In this document: piece after piece, positions 41,252 to 51,005 of the stretch
How the letters are laid out: every line of letters begins with the position of its first letter
Numbering within the stretch: position 1 is the stretch's first letter
Assembly (NCBI GenBank): GCA_014656015.1
Contig: BNBP01000007.1
Location: 1 to 64,000, forward strand
Length of the DNA: 64,000 nt
Direction: 5' to 3'
Source of the DNA: Streptomyces griseoaurantiacus
GTDB taxonomy: Bacteria > Actinomycetota > Actinomycetes > Streptomycetales > Streptomycetaceae
Notes under the pieces: generated by a model
The model's database searches: none
Seen by the model: the letters and a program-made list of their open reading frames with translations, nothing else
What the model was told of the DNA's origin: nothing
Program-made: the position numbers and the translations under genes

Positions 41252-42678
41252 GGTGGGCACTGGTCAAGGTGTGCGTGGCGGTGACCACCATGGTCGTGGT
41301 CGCCTTCGCGGTGCCGCTCGGCCTCGTCATCAAGGAGATGGCACGCGACCGCGCCTTCTCCAACGCTGAGCGCGAGGCGGCGGCTGTGGCGCCCGCGCTG
41401 TCCATCACCACCGAGCGGGAACAGCTCGAACGCGTCGTCGCCTCGGCCGGCTCCGACGACGAGGGCATCGCGGTGCACATCCCGGCGGCCGCGGGCACCG
41501 ACAGCGAAGGCAGGGTCCTCAGCGACGGCGAGGGCGCCACGAAGGCCCTCGACCTCGGCCGGCGGCGTGCCGCCGAGAAGGACATCGAGGCCACCCGCAA
41601 GCTGGGCCGGGCCTCCACCAGCGAGGTGCCGGGCGGGTTCACCCTGCTCCAGCCCGTCGCCATCGGCTCCGGGGCCATCGCCGTGGTCGAGGTGTACGTG
41701 CCGGAGGCCGAGGTCAGCAATGGCGTCGGCACGGCCTGGGCGGTGCTCGCCGCCGTCGGCGCCGCGCTCGTCGTCGGCTCGGTCGCCGTCGCCGACCGGC
41801 TCGGCGTGCGCATGGTGCAGCCCGCGCAGCGCCTCGTCGAGGGCGCGCACGAACTGGGGGAGGGGCAACTGGGTGCCCGGGTGCCCGAGGAGGGGCCGAC
41901 CGAACTGCGGCTCGCGGCGGTCGCGTTCAACTCCATGGCCGACCAGGTCGTCCAACTGCTCGCCAACGAACGGGAACTGGCCGCCGATCTCTCGCACCGG
42001 CTGCGCACCCCGCTGACCGTGCTGCGGCTCAACGCCGCCTCGCTCGGCGAGGGCCCGGCGGCCGACCAGACCCGGGCCGCCGTCGCCCAGCTCGAACGCG
42101 AGGTCGACACCATCATCCGCACCGCCCGGGAGGCCAAGCCGCAGACGACCGCCCCGAGCCCCGGGGCCGGGTGCGACGCGGCCGAAGTGGTACGTGAACG
42201 CATGGAGTTCTGGTCCGCGCTGGCCGAGGACGAGGGACGCAAGGTGCGCACGGCCGGCATCGACCGCCCGGTGCGCATACCCGTGGCCCGTGCCGATCTG
42301 GCCGCCGCGCTCGACGCCCTGCTCGGCAACGTCTTCCGGCACACCCCGGAGGGGACCGCCTTCGCGGTCGACGTGCACCACGCCGAGGACGCCGTCATCG
42401 TGCTGGTCTCCGACGCGGGGCCCGGCATCAAGGACCCCGGTGCCGCGATGGCCCGGGGGCGCGGCTCGGGCAACGACGGGTCGACGGGGCTCGGGCTGGA
42501 CATCGTGCGGCGGCTGGCCGAGTCGACCGGCGGCGACGTGCGGATCGGGTCCTCCGTCCTCGGCGGCACGGAGGTCCGCATCTGGATACAGCTCGACGGC
42601 CGCGGCACCGAGCCGAAGGGCCGCCGCGGTCACCGGGGGAGGGTGCGCGGCCGCAAGCGGGTGGCCGCGGCGAGGTAG
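41248..42678 (+). CDS. Membrane sensor histidine kinase
   Basis: A 476-residue kinase. TM1 is near 8-30 (VCVAVTTMVVVAFAVPLGLVI), an extracytoplasmic sensor of about 130 residues follows, and TM2 is near 160-185 (TAWAVLAAVGAALVVGSVAVA). Next come a HAMP linker, the H-box LAADLSHRLRTPLTVLRLN, N-box GNVFRHTPEG and G-boxes SDAGPGI and GSTGLGLDIVRRLA. The basic C-terminal tail is unusual. It is translationally coupled to the response regulator gene. The signal is unknown. Confidence 0.9.
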   Translation: MRWALVKVCVAVTTMVVVAFAVPLGLVIKEMARDRAFSNAEREAAAVAPALSITTEREQLERVVASAGSDDEGIAVHIPAAAGTDSEGRVLSDGEGATKALDLGRRRAAEKDIEATRKLGRASTSEVPGGFTLLQPVAIGSGAIAVVEVYVPEAEVSNGVGTAWAVLAAVGAALVVGSVAVADRLGVRMVQPAQRLVEGAHELGEGQLGARVPEEGPTELRLAAVAFNSMADQVVQLLANERELAADLSHRLRTPLTVLRLNAASLGEGPAADQTRAAVAQLEREVDTIIRTAREAKPQTTAPSPGAGCDAAEVVRERMEFWSALAEDEGRKVRTAGIDRPVRIPVARADLAAALDALLGNVFRHTPEGTAFAVDVHHAEDAVIVLVSDAGPGIKDPGAAMARGRGSGNDGSTGLGLDIVRRLAESTGGDVRIGSSVLGGTEVRIWIQLDGRGTEPKGRRGHRGRVRGRKRVAAAR

Positions 42679-42999
42679 GGGCGACGCTCCGCGGGGGTGT
42701 GACGGGGCCGCCCGCGCCCGTGCGGCTCGGCCGTGTGGCGCGGGTGGCGGGGGCAACCGGGAGGGTGCCGTTCCCGTCCCCCAACGGGGAACGCGCGGAC
42801 GCGCGCCGCCCGTCGGACACCGGCCCGGGCGGGCGCGTCGCCCCCGGATTGGTCTCTACCTTTAACCCCCGCCCATCCCTTCCTTAAGCGCACCCTAAGA
42901 ACCGTGACCCCGGCCCGGATTGGGCCGATGCGCCCGAATCCCGCCCGCTAGCTTGTCGCCGCACCCCACACTTCCGTGAGCAGTGAAAGCAGGCACCAG
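42679..42999 (+). promoter_or_regulatory. Chitinase promoter region with DasR-like site
   Basis: The 320 bases before the chitinase gene hold TTGGTCTCTACCTT at 42849-42862. It matches the DasR element (core TGGTCTAGACCA) and the repeat known from Streptomyces chitinase promoters in 9 of 12 core positions. DasR is the N-acetylglucosamine-responsive GntR repressor. Only one full copy was found. Control by DasR is inferred. Confidence 0.55.
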
Positions 43000-44475
43000 A
43001 TGAGCGTGACGCACCGGCGCAGGGTCAGCGGCAGGAACAAGGTGATCGGTGGCGTCGTCGCCGCGGCCGTGGCGGGCGGCGGCGCCTTCGCGCTCACCGG
43101 AACCGCCCACGCGGCCGGCGTCGGTGCCGTCTACACCAAGTCCAGCACGTGGGAGACCGGTTACACCGCCCAGTACGTCGTCACCAACGACAGCGGTGCC
43201 AAGGAGGACGACTGGACGCTGGAGTTCGACCTGCCCGCGGGGGCGAGAATCAGCTCGCTGTGGAACGCCACCTCGAAGGTCAGCGGACAGCACGTCACCG
43301 TGACGGCCCCCTCCTGGGACAAGGACGGGCTCGCCGCGAACGAGTCCGTCACCGTCGGCTTCGTCGTGAACGGCAAGGGCGACCCCACCGGCTGCCGCAT
43401 CGACGGCGCGAGCTGCTCCGCGGACGAGGGCAGCACCCCCGAGCCGAGCGGGCGTCCCTCCGAGACCGCCACCTCGAAGCCGAGCGCCGAGCCCAGCAAG
43501 AGCGCCACGCCCTCGCAGAGCACCCCGCCGAAGCCGAGCTCCAGCCCCTCGACCCCGCCGGACACCGGCAACGGCAGCGCGGGCGGCGCCGGCTTCTCCC
43601 CCTACGTCGACACCTCGCTCTACCCCGCCTTCGACCTGCTCGCCGCCTCCGAGGCCGCCGGCGTCAAGGACTTCAACCTGGCCTTCGTCACCGACGGCGG
43701 CGGCTGCACCCCCAAGTGGGGCGGCGTCAGCGATCTGGGCAGCGACGCGGTCGCCGCGCAGATCGGCAAGCTGCGGGACAAGGGCGGTGACGTCCGCGTC
43801 TCCTTCGGCGGCGCCTCCGGTTCCGAACTCGGCACCACCTGCAGCTCCGCCGACGCACTGGCGGCGGCCTACGGCAAGGTCGTGGACACGTACAAGCTGA
43901 CCAAGGTCGACTTCGACATCGAGGGCGGCGCGCTGCCGAACGCGGCGGCCAACACCCGGCGTGCCCAGGCCATCGCCAAGCTCCAGCAGGCCCACTCCGG
44001 CCTGGACGTCTCCTTCACCCTGCCCGTCATGCCGGAGGGGCTGACCCAGGACGGCGTCAACCTGCTGTCCAACGCCAAGTCCAACGGCGTGAAGATCTCC
44101 GCCGTCAACATCATGGCGATGGACTACGGGGCCTCGTACGACGGCGACATGGGCGAGTACGCCGTCCAGGCGGCCACCGCGACCCAGGCGCAGATCAAGG
44201 GCGTGCTCGGACTCTCGGACGGCGCGGCGTGGAAGGCGGTCGCGGTCACCCCGATGATCGGCGTCAACGACGTGTCCTCGGAGGTCTTCAAGGTCGACGA
44301 CGCCAAGCAGCTCGTGGACTTCGCGAAGTCCAAGGGGCTCGCGTGGCTGTCGATGTGGTCCGCGACGCGCGACAAGAGCTGTGCGGGCGGGCCGAAGAAC
44401 ACGGCGGACGCCACGTGCAGCTCGATCACGCAGGGGGCGTTCGACTTCTCCAAGGCGTTCGCGGCCTACAAGTAG
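43000..44475 (+). CDS. Secreted GH18 chitinase with CBM2-like domain
   Basis: A 491-residue exported enzyme. The signal peptide ends near AHA (residue 38). Residues 41-139 form a CBM2-type binding domain (VGAVYTKSSTWETGYTAQYVVTNDSG, SSLWNATSKV, with terminal Cys pairs). A Ser/Pro/Thr/Lys linker spans 140-195. The GH18 barrel begins GFSPYVDTSLYPAFDLL, with VDFDIEGG at 303-310 (Glu 308 is the acid) and IMAMDYGAS. It cuts chitin in the medium, releasing chito-oligomers. ATG 43000 gives a normal signal peptide. A DasR-like site and a terminator flank the gene. Confidence 0.9.
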   Translation: MSVTHRRRVSGRNKVIGGVVAAAVAGGGAFALTGTAHAAGVGAVYTKSSTWETGYTAQYVVTNDSGAKEDDWTLEFDLPAGARISSLWNATSKVSGQHVTVTAPSWDKDGLAANESVTVGFVVNGKGDPTGCRIDGASCSADEGSTPEPSGRPSETATSKPSAEPSKSATPSQSTPPKPSSSPSTPPDTGNGSAGGAGFSPYVDTSLYPAFDLLAASEAAGVKDFNLAFVTDGGGCTPKWGGVSDLGSDAVAAQIGKLRDKGGDVRVSFGGASGSELGTTCSSADALAAAYGKVVDTYKLTKVDFDIEGGALPNAAANTRRAQAIAKLQQAHSGLDVSFTLPVMPEGLTQDGVNLLSNAKSNGVKISAVNIMAMDYGASYDGDMGEYAVQAATATQAQIKGVLGLSDGAAWKAVAVTPMIGVNDVSSEVFKVDDAKQLVDFAKSKGLAWLSMWSATRDKSCAGGPKNTADATCSSITQGAFDFSKAFAAYK

Positions 44476-44599
44476 CCAAGGCAGCCAAGGGAGCCAAGGT
44501 AGCCAAGGTAGCCAAGGCAGCCAAGGCAGCCAAGGCAGCCAAGGCAGCCAAGGCAGCCAAGGCAGCCAAGGCAGCCAAGGCAGCCAAGGCAGCCGAGGC
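44474..44599. repeat. Tandem repeat AGCCAAGGC, 14 copies
   Basis: A 9-base unit, AGCCAAGGC, repeats 14 times with few changes (GGG, GGT and one AGCCGAGGC). The first unit contains the last two bases of the chitinase stop codon TAG. The tract lies between the stop and the terminator hairpin, so it is in the transcribed 3' end. Confidence 0.9.
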
Positions 44600-44621
44600 A
44601 GCCAGAGAGAGCCGAGGGAAA

Positions 44622-44654
44622 GGAGCTGCCCGGCGCCCTCCGCCGGGCAGCTCC
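44622..44654 (+). terminator. Chitinase terminator hairpin
   Basis: GGAGCTGCCCGGCG at 44622-44635 and CGCCGGGCAGCTCC at 44641-44654 form a perfect 14-bp stem with a 5-base loop, after the repeat tract. Confidence 0.85.
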
Positions 44655-44722
44655 CGCTCAGCGCGGGGCGCGGTCCGCTTCCCCACAAAGCCCCCACCAG
44701 GACCGCGCCCCGTCCCCTCTGA

Positions 44723-44812
44723 CCGGCCCGGCCGGCGTCCGCTTACGCCGGCCGGGCCGGGACTTGCGACCGTGCCCGCGCCGGGCGGGGCGGGTAGTGG
44801 CGCGGGCACGGT
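44723..44812. terminator. Two further hairpins before the GH1 gene end
   Basis: CCGGCCCGGCCGGCGT/ACGCCGGCCGGGCCGG (44723-44760, perfect 16 bp) and ACCGTGCCCGCGCC/GGCGCGGGCACGGT (44769-44812, perfect 14 bp) lie between the convergent chitinase and GH1 genes. The second is closest to the GH1 stop and can end that minus-strand transcript. Confidence 0.8.
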
Positions 44813-44830
44813 GGTCTGTGGAGCCGGCCC

Positions 44831-46248
<1,418 letters not shown>

Positions 46249-46249
<1 letters not shown>

Positions 46250-46303
46250 GGAATCGCTCCCACGGGTCGGTTGCGCCGCCCATTATGCATGGGAGCGCTC
46301 CCA
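46249..46303. promoter_or_regulatory. Two CebR-type boxes before the GH1 gene
   Basis: TGGGAGCGCTCCCA at 46290-46303 is the perfect CebR palindrome. TGGAATCGCTCCCA at 46249-46262, read on the minus strand as TGGGAGCGATTCCA, differs at two positions and abuts the start codon. Together they allow repression by cooperative or roadblock binding. Confidence 0.8.
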
Positions 46304-46383
46304 CGAAAAACCCCCGGGAGTCCCGAACCCCTCAGCGCCGCAACAAACCGCCTCACGACGAAGCCCCCGAACCCACCCCTCAG

Positions 46384-46683
46384 GGGCCCGGGGAACTGCG
46401 TCTTCACAAGACCCCCGGCCCACCGAACAAGACGCGGGGAACTGCGCGCCCGACCCACGAACCCGCACCCGCCCACGTACGCGAACCCCCCACCCCCCGT
46501 AGGCGAGGTCACCCCCACCCCCGAAGGCGGGGCACTCCCACCAGACCCCCGCCCCCGAAGGCCGAGCCCCCCACCGAACCCCCACCCCCGCACGGCGAGC
46601 AGCACGCCACCGTCCCCCACCGCCCCGGCCGGAGGCCTACCGCCGGAGGCCGGAAGCCCCCTACGTCGGCGAGGGGACCCCCC
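46384..46683. repeat. Streptomyces intergenic repeat element, C-rich strand
   Basis: This stretch contains two copies of CGGGGAACTGCG (46389 and 46435), the core of a dispersed repeat known in many Streptomyces intergenic regions. The rest is strongly C-rich on the plus strand and lacks coding character. It contains C-runs that could form a G-quadruplex on the minus (sense) strand at about 46541-46595. It separates the LacI gene from the GH1 gene. Confidence 0.65.
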
Positions 46684-47727
46684 TCACGCCGACTCCCGTA
46701 CGACCAGCTCCGTCGGCAGGACGACCCCCCGATGCCCCGCCCCCCGCTGCTCGATCTCGTCGAGCAGCAACCGCGCCATCGTCCGCCCCATCTCCTCCAG
46801 CGGCTGCCGCACACTCGTGAGCGGCGGGTCGATGTGCCGCGCCACGATGGAGTCGTCGAAGCCGATCACCGCCACGTCGTCCGGCACCCGCCGCCCCGAG
46901 GCCCGCAGTTCCAGCACGGCTCCTGAGGCCGTCACGTCCGAGGCGGCGAACACCGCGTCCACCTCCGGGCGCCGCCGCAGCAGTTCCCGCATGGCCCAGC
47001 GGCCGCCGTCCTCCGTGAAGTCGCCCTGGACGATCAGGTCGTCCTGGACTTCGAGCCCCGCCTTCTCCAGTGCCTCCCGGTACCCCTCGAGCCGGGCCTG
47101 CGCCACATCCATGTCCAGCGGCCCGGTGATCGTGCCGATGGTCCGGCGGCCGCCGGCCAGCAGGTGTTCGACCGCGCTGCGGGCCCCGCCCCCGTTGTCC
47201 GCGCGGACGTGCCCCAGCGGTTCGCCGTCGCCGCGCCGGCCCGCCAGCACGGTCGGCACGGCCAGTTCCTCGAGCCGGTCGGGCAGCGTGTCGTCGCTGT
47301 GCACCGCCATCATCAGCACGCCGTCCACACGCTGCGCGGACAGGTACGTGGCGAGGCGCGCGTACTCCTTCTCGTCGCGGACCAGCACCAGCAGCAACTG
47401 CATGCCCGCACCGGCGAGTCCGGCGGACACCCCGCGGATGATCCCGGAGAAGTAGGGCTCGGAGAAGAGCCGGTTCTGCGCCTCGGGGACGACCAGCGCC
47501 ACCGAGTCGGTGCGCTGGGTGACCAGGGAACGGGCGGCGCGGTTGGGGATGTAGCCGAGTTCGTCGATGGCCCGCTGGACGGCGGCCCGGGAGCGGTCGC
47601 TCACCTTGGGGGAGCCGTTGATCACCCGGGAGACGGTGCCGCGCCCGACACCGGCGAGCGCGGCCACGGCGTTGAGGGTGGGGCGCCGGACGTCCGCGTT
47701 CCTGGCCGGCGGGTCGGCAGGTCTCAT
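46684..47727 (-). CDS. cebR: LacI-family regulator, probably CebR
   Basis: A 347-residue repressor. The LacI DNA-binding domain is TLNAVAALAGVGRGTVSRVINGSPKVSDRSRAAVQRAIDELGYIPNRAARSL (residues 16-67), and the sugar-binding domain follows (SVALVVPEAQNRLFSEPYFSGIIRG, VDAVFAASDVTASGAVLELR, VAVIGFDDSIVARHIDPPLTSVRQPLEEMGR). Its divergent position next to cebE is that of CebR, the cellobiose/cellotriose-responsive repressor that binds TGGGAGCGCTCCCA. A paralogue lies at 53796, so the assignment of the name to this copy is by position. GTG/ATG start at 47727. Confidence 0.75.
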   Translation of the reverse strand: MRPADPPARNADVRRPTLNAVAALAGVGRGTVSRVINGSPKVSDRSRAAVQRAIDELGYIPNRAARSLVTQRTDSVALVVPEAQNRLFSEPYFSGIIRGVSAGLAGAGMQLLLVLVRDEKEYARLATYLSAQRVDGVLMMAVHSDDTLPDRLEELAVPTVLAGRRGDGEPLGHVRADNGGGARSAVEHLLAGGRRTIGTITGPLDMDVAQARLEGYREALEKAGLEVQDDLIVQGDFTEDGGRWAMRELLRRRPEVDAVFAASDVTASGAVLELRASGRRVPDDVAVIGFDDSIVARHIDPPLTSVRQPLEEMGRTMARLLLDEIEQRGAGHRGVVLPTELVVRESA

Positions 47728-47888
47728 CGTTCACCTCTCGGCGATCAGTGGGGGGCGGGCCTCATTCTGACCCAGAAATTTCCCAAACCGCCTCCGTGGA
47801 CCGTACCCGGCTCATCGGGGGCTCCGCGAAGACGTCGTTGACCTGCGGGAATCCGGGGTGTGACGGCAGTGTGTCGGGCTGGTTACAC

Positions 47889-47914
47889 GTGACGTCACGA
47901 CACGTAAACGTGAC
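47889..47914. promoter_or_regulatory. Palindromes in the cebR/cebE region
   Basis: GTGACGTCAC (47889-47898) is a perfect palindrome. It overlaps GTCACG-N9-CGTGAC (47894-47914). They lie near the cebR side of the divergent region and might serve a second regulator. Confidence 0.4.
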
Positions 47915-47953
47915 GCCTACAACACGCTTGCGCAACGACGCCGTTTTCAAGTC

Positions 47954-48010
47954 TTGACACTGGGGCTCGCAGGAACGAGTCTTCCGGCATGCCGCGTGGG
48001 AGCGGTCCCA
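47954..48010 (+). promoter_or_regulatory. cebE promoter and CebR operator
   Basis: TTGACA at 47954-47959 is a good -35 box, and GAGTCT 17 bases later is a weak -10. TGGGAGCGGTCCCA (47997-48010), one base off the perfect CebR box, lies just downstream of the likely start site. The leader to the cebE start is then about 230 bases. Confidence 0.7.
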
Positions 48011-48222
48011 CGGGTCCTCGGGGGGTTACTCCCGTGTGGACCAGAACACCGAAGGCCCTTCCCTCCACCTCGCAACACCCACTGTTGACCAGCATCTTTT
48101 CACCACACACCTCGTGTTGTGAACTGGCCGCTGCTCGAACCGAGAGGGCAGGTCCGGACTGCCGGTTCCCCGGCAGCCCGATTCCTGAGGTCCCGTTCCC
48201 CACTGGAACAAGGAGTAGTGGA

Positions 48223-49539
48223 ATGCGCATCACCCGTACCGGCGGCGGTCGAGGCCGCAGAGCAGCGGCCGTGACCACCACGGTCCTCACGGCCTCGGCG
48301 CTGCTGCTGACCGGCTGCAGCAGCGACGACTCGGACAGCTCGGACTCCAACGGGAACATCACCCTCAAGCTCGCGGACTTCGGGCAGTTCGGCTACAAGG
48401 AAGCCAAGCTGTTCGACGAGTACCACAAGCTGCACCCGAACATCACGGTGAAGGAAGAGACCTCCACCAAGGAGGAGGACTACTACCCGAAGCTGCTTCA
48501 GCAGCTGAACGCGGGCAGTGGTCTGGGTGATGTCACCGGCATCGAGGTCGGCCGCACCAAGGAGGTCGTCACCACTCAGGCGGACAAGTTCGTCGACCTG
48601 AGCAAGACGATCAACGTCGCGGACTGGGTGGACTGGAAGGAAAAGCAGGTCACCACCGACGACGGCAAGGTGATCGGCGCCGGCACGGACATCGGCCCGA
48701 TGTCGCTCTGCTACCGCCGTGACCTGTTCGAGAAGGCGGGTCTGCCGACCGACCGCGAGGACGTCACGAAGGCCGTCGCCGGCGGCTGGGAGGACTACAT
48801 CAAGCTCGGCGAGAAGTTCAAGAAGAAGGCTCCCGACAAGACCTACTTCATGGACTCCGCGAGCGCGATGTACAACGCGGTCGTCTCCTCCTCCCCGGAG
48901 CAGTACTACAGCTCCGACGGCAAGCCGATCTACAAGGACAGCGCTTCCGTCAAGAAGGGCTGGGACCTGGCCGTCGAGGCCACGGACAAGGGCCTCTCGC
49001 AGGGTCTCGCCCAGTTCGACGACCCGTGGACCGCCGCGCTCCGCAAGGGCTCCATCGCGACCGTGGCCTGCCCGGCGTGGATGGCCGGCCAGATCTCCGT
49101 CAACTCCGGTGACGACTTCAAGGGCAAGTGGGACATCGCCCGTGCGCCCGGCGACGCCGCCGCCAACTGGGGCGGTTCCTTCCTCGCGGTGCCGAAGGCC
49201 GGCAAGCACGTGAAGGAGGCGCAGGAGCTCGTCAAGTGGCTGACCGCGCCCGAGCAGCAGGCGAAGGTCTTCAAGGCCATCGGTGTCTTCCCGTCGAACA
49301 CGAAGGCCTACGACCTTCCCGACGTGAAGAACGCCAAGCTCCCGTACTTCAACAACGCCCCGATCGGTGAGATCTACGCGGAAGAGGCCAAGGTCATCCC
49401 CGCGGCGGTGCTCGGCCCGAAGGACGGCGTGATCAAGGACACGATCTCCCGCCAGATCAACAACATGGCGCAGCGTGGCACCAAGCCCGACAAGGCCTGG
49501 AGCGACGCGGTCGACACCATCGACAAGGCGATCGGCTGA
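48223..49539 (+). CDS. cebE: Cellobiose/cellotriose-binding lipoprotein
   Basis: A 438-residue sugar-binding lipoprotein. The signal ends LLLTGC (lipobox, Cys about residue 28), followed by an acidic Ser/Asp linker and NITLKLADFGQFGYKEAKLF. It has the usual two-lobe family pattern, with WEDYIKLGEKFKKKAPDKTYFMD and WDIARAPGDAAANWGGSFLAVPKAG. CebE binds cellobiose and cellotriose and passes them to CebF/CebG. AAGGAG lies eight bases before ATG 48223. A CebR box precedes it; a long gap with hairpins follows before cebF. Confidence 0.9.
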   Translation: MRITRTGGGRGRRAAAVTTTVLTASALLLTGCSSDDSDSSDSNGNITLKLADFGQFGYKEAKLFDEYHKLHPNITVKEETSTKEEDYYPKLLQQLNAGSGLGDVTGIEVGRTKEVVTTQADKFVDLSKTINVADWVDWKEKQVTTDDGKVIGAGTDIGPMSLCYRRDLFEKAGLPTDREDVTKAVAGGWEDYIKLGEKFKKKAPDKTYFMDSASAMYNAVVSSSPEQYYSSDGKPIYKDSASVKKGWDLAVEATDKGLSQGLAQFDDPWTAALRKGSIATVACPAWMAGQISVNSGDDFKGKWDIARAPGDAAANWGGSFLAVPKAGKHVKEAQELVKWLTAPEQQAKVFKAIGVFPSNTKAYDLPDVKNAKLPYFNNAPIGEIYAEEAKVIPAAVLGPKDGVIKDTISRQINNMAQRGTKPDKAWSDAVDTIDKAIG

Positions 49540-49992
49540 ACCCCGGCGGTGCGGGTGGTCCCCAGGGGCTGCCCGCACCGCACCGGCGGCTTCGGCCGCC
49601 GACGGCATCCGCGTCACCGGGCCGGCGTTCACCCGCCGGCCGGGTGCGCGCCCCGGTGACGGGGCGCACCGGGTTCGTGCCCGGACGCCACCGGGTGCCG
49701 GCTCGTCGTACCGGACCGGCACGGGGGAACGGTGCCGGTACGACGGGAAGGCCCCCGGTGGTCGGGCCGGATCCGCCGAGCGGAGCCGGGACCGATGCCC
49801 GATCCGGTCCCGTCCGCCGGATCCGGTCCCTCAGCGGAACCCCAGGGTTCCGCACACACGTACGTCAGGCCGCGGCGCGGGCGGCTCGCTACCGTACCGA
49901 ACAGCGCAGGGAGCGGCGGGATGGGCGCCCGGCCCGTGCACGCGCCCCCCGCCCCCTACCCGGCCGCAACCTCCCAGGGAAGGACTCCCTCC
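49540..49992 (+). other. cebE-cebF intergenic region with hairpin
   Basis: About 450 bases without a gene. An inverted repeat CGTCGTACCGG/CCGGTACGACG (about 49704-49744) forms a strong stem with an inner bulge. Such structures after a binding-protein gene often protect its mRNA, raising its level over the permease genes. Confidence 0.6.
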
Positions 49993-50991
49993 GTGGCAAC
50001 GACAACCCCCACACAGGGTGCCTACAGCCCGCCGCCCGGCGGCTCCGGCACCGCGTCGAAGGAACGCAGCGCGTGGCGCTCCCGCCTGTGGCGCTTCGAC
50101 GACAAGGCGTCGCCGTACGCCTACATCGCGCCCTTCTTCCTCATCTTCGGCGCCTTCGGTCTGTACCCGCTCCTCTACACCGGCTGGATAGCACTGCACC
50201 GGGTGGAGATGACGAGCCTCGACCAGTCCGAGTGGGTCGGCTTCGAGAACTTCACGAGGATCCTCCAGGACTCCGAGTTCTGGACGGCCGTCTCCAACAC
50301 GTTCGTCATCGGCGTCATCTCGACCGTCCCGCAGCTCCTGGTCGCGCTGGGCCTCGCCCATCTGCTCAACTACAAGCTGCGCGCCAGCACGTTCTGGCGG
50401 ACGCTCATCCTGACCCCGTACGCCACCTCGGTCGCCACCGCCGCCCTCGTGTTCGCCCTGGTCTTCCGGGCCGACGGCGGCATGCTCAACTGGGTGCTGC
50501 ACTTCTTCGGTGCCCCGAGCGACACCGACTGGGGCAACGGGCACTGGACGTCCAAGATCGCCATCTCGATCATCGTGATCTGGCGCTGGACCGGCTACAA
50601 CGCCCTCATCTACCTGGCCGCCATGCAGGCCGTGCCGACGGACCTCTACGAGGCCGCCTCGATCGACGGAGCCACGCGCTGGCAGCAGTTCCGCAAGGTG
50701 ACCATCCCCTCGCTGCGGCCCACGATCCTGTTCACCATCGTCATCTCGACGATCGGCTCGATGCAGCTCTTCGGTGAGCCGCTGCTCCTGCAGGGCGGCA
50801 CCCTCGGCGCCGTCGGCGGCAGCGACCACCAGTACGAGACGCTGAGCATCTACCTCTACAACTACGGCTGGAAGCTCGGACACCTCGGTCCGGCCGCGGC
50901 CGTGGCCTGGGCCATGCTCGTCCTGCTGCTGCTGATCGCCCTGATCAACTGGATCATCAGCCGGTTCGTGCGCAAGAGCGCCGCGGTCTGA
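49993..50991 (+). CDS. cebF: Cellobiose ABC transporter permease
   Basis: A 332-residue permease of the MalF type, with about six helices: SPYAYIAPFFLIFGAFGLYPLLYTGW, then ISTVPQLLVALGLAHLL, and the coupling loop YEAASIDGATRWQQFRKVTIPSLRPTILF (EAA motif). GTG 49993 is preferred because AGGGAAGGA precedes it; the frame is open further upstream without support. It pairs with CebG. No ATPase gene is present; in Streptomyces the shared MsiK serves this role. Confidence 0.9.
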   Translation: MATTTPTQGAYSPPPGGSGTASKERSAWRSRLWRFDDKASPYAYIAPFFLIFGAFGLYPLLYTGWIALHRVEMTSLDQSEWVGFENFTRILQDSEFWTAVSNTFVIGVISTVPQLLVALGLAHLLNYKLRASTFWRTLILTPYATSVATAALVFALVFRADGGMLNWVLHFFGAPSDTDWGNGHWTSKIAISIIVIWRWTGYNALIYLAAMQAVPTDLYEAASIDGATRWQQFRKVTIPSLRPTILFTIVISTIGSMQLFGEPLLLQGGTLGAVGGSDHQYETLSIYLYNYGWKLGHLGPAAAVAWAMLVLLLLIALINWIISRFVRKSAAV

Positions 50992-51005
50992 CGGGAGCGA
51001 AATCG

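Noticed and set aside
44474-44599. Possible CRISPR array
   Set aside because: The repeats are 9 bases and directly adjacent with no spacers; this is a minisatellite.
46262-47455. Long plus-strand open frames over the LacI gene and its flank
   Set aside because: They are Pro/Arg/Ser-rich translations of the opposite strand of cebR and the C-rich repeat, with no ribosome site.
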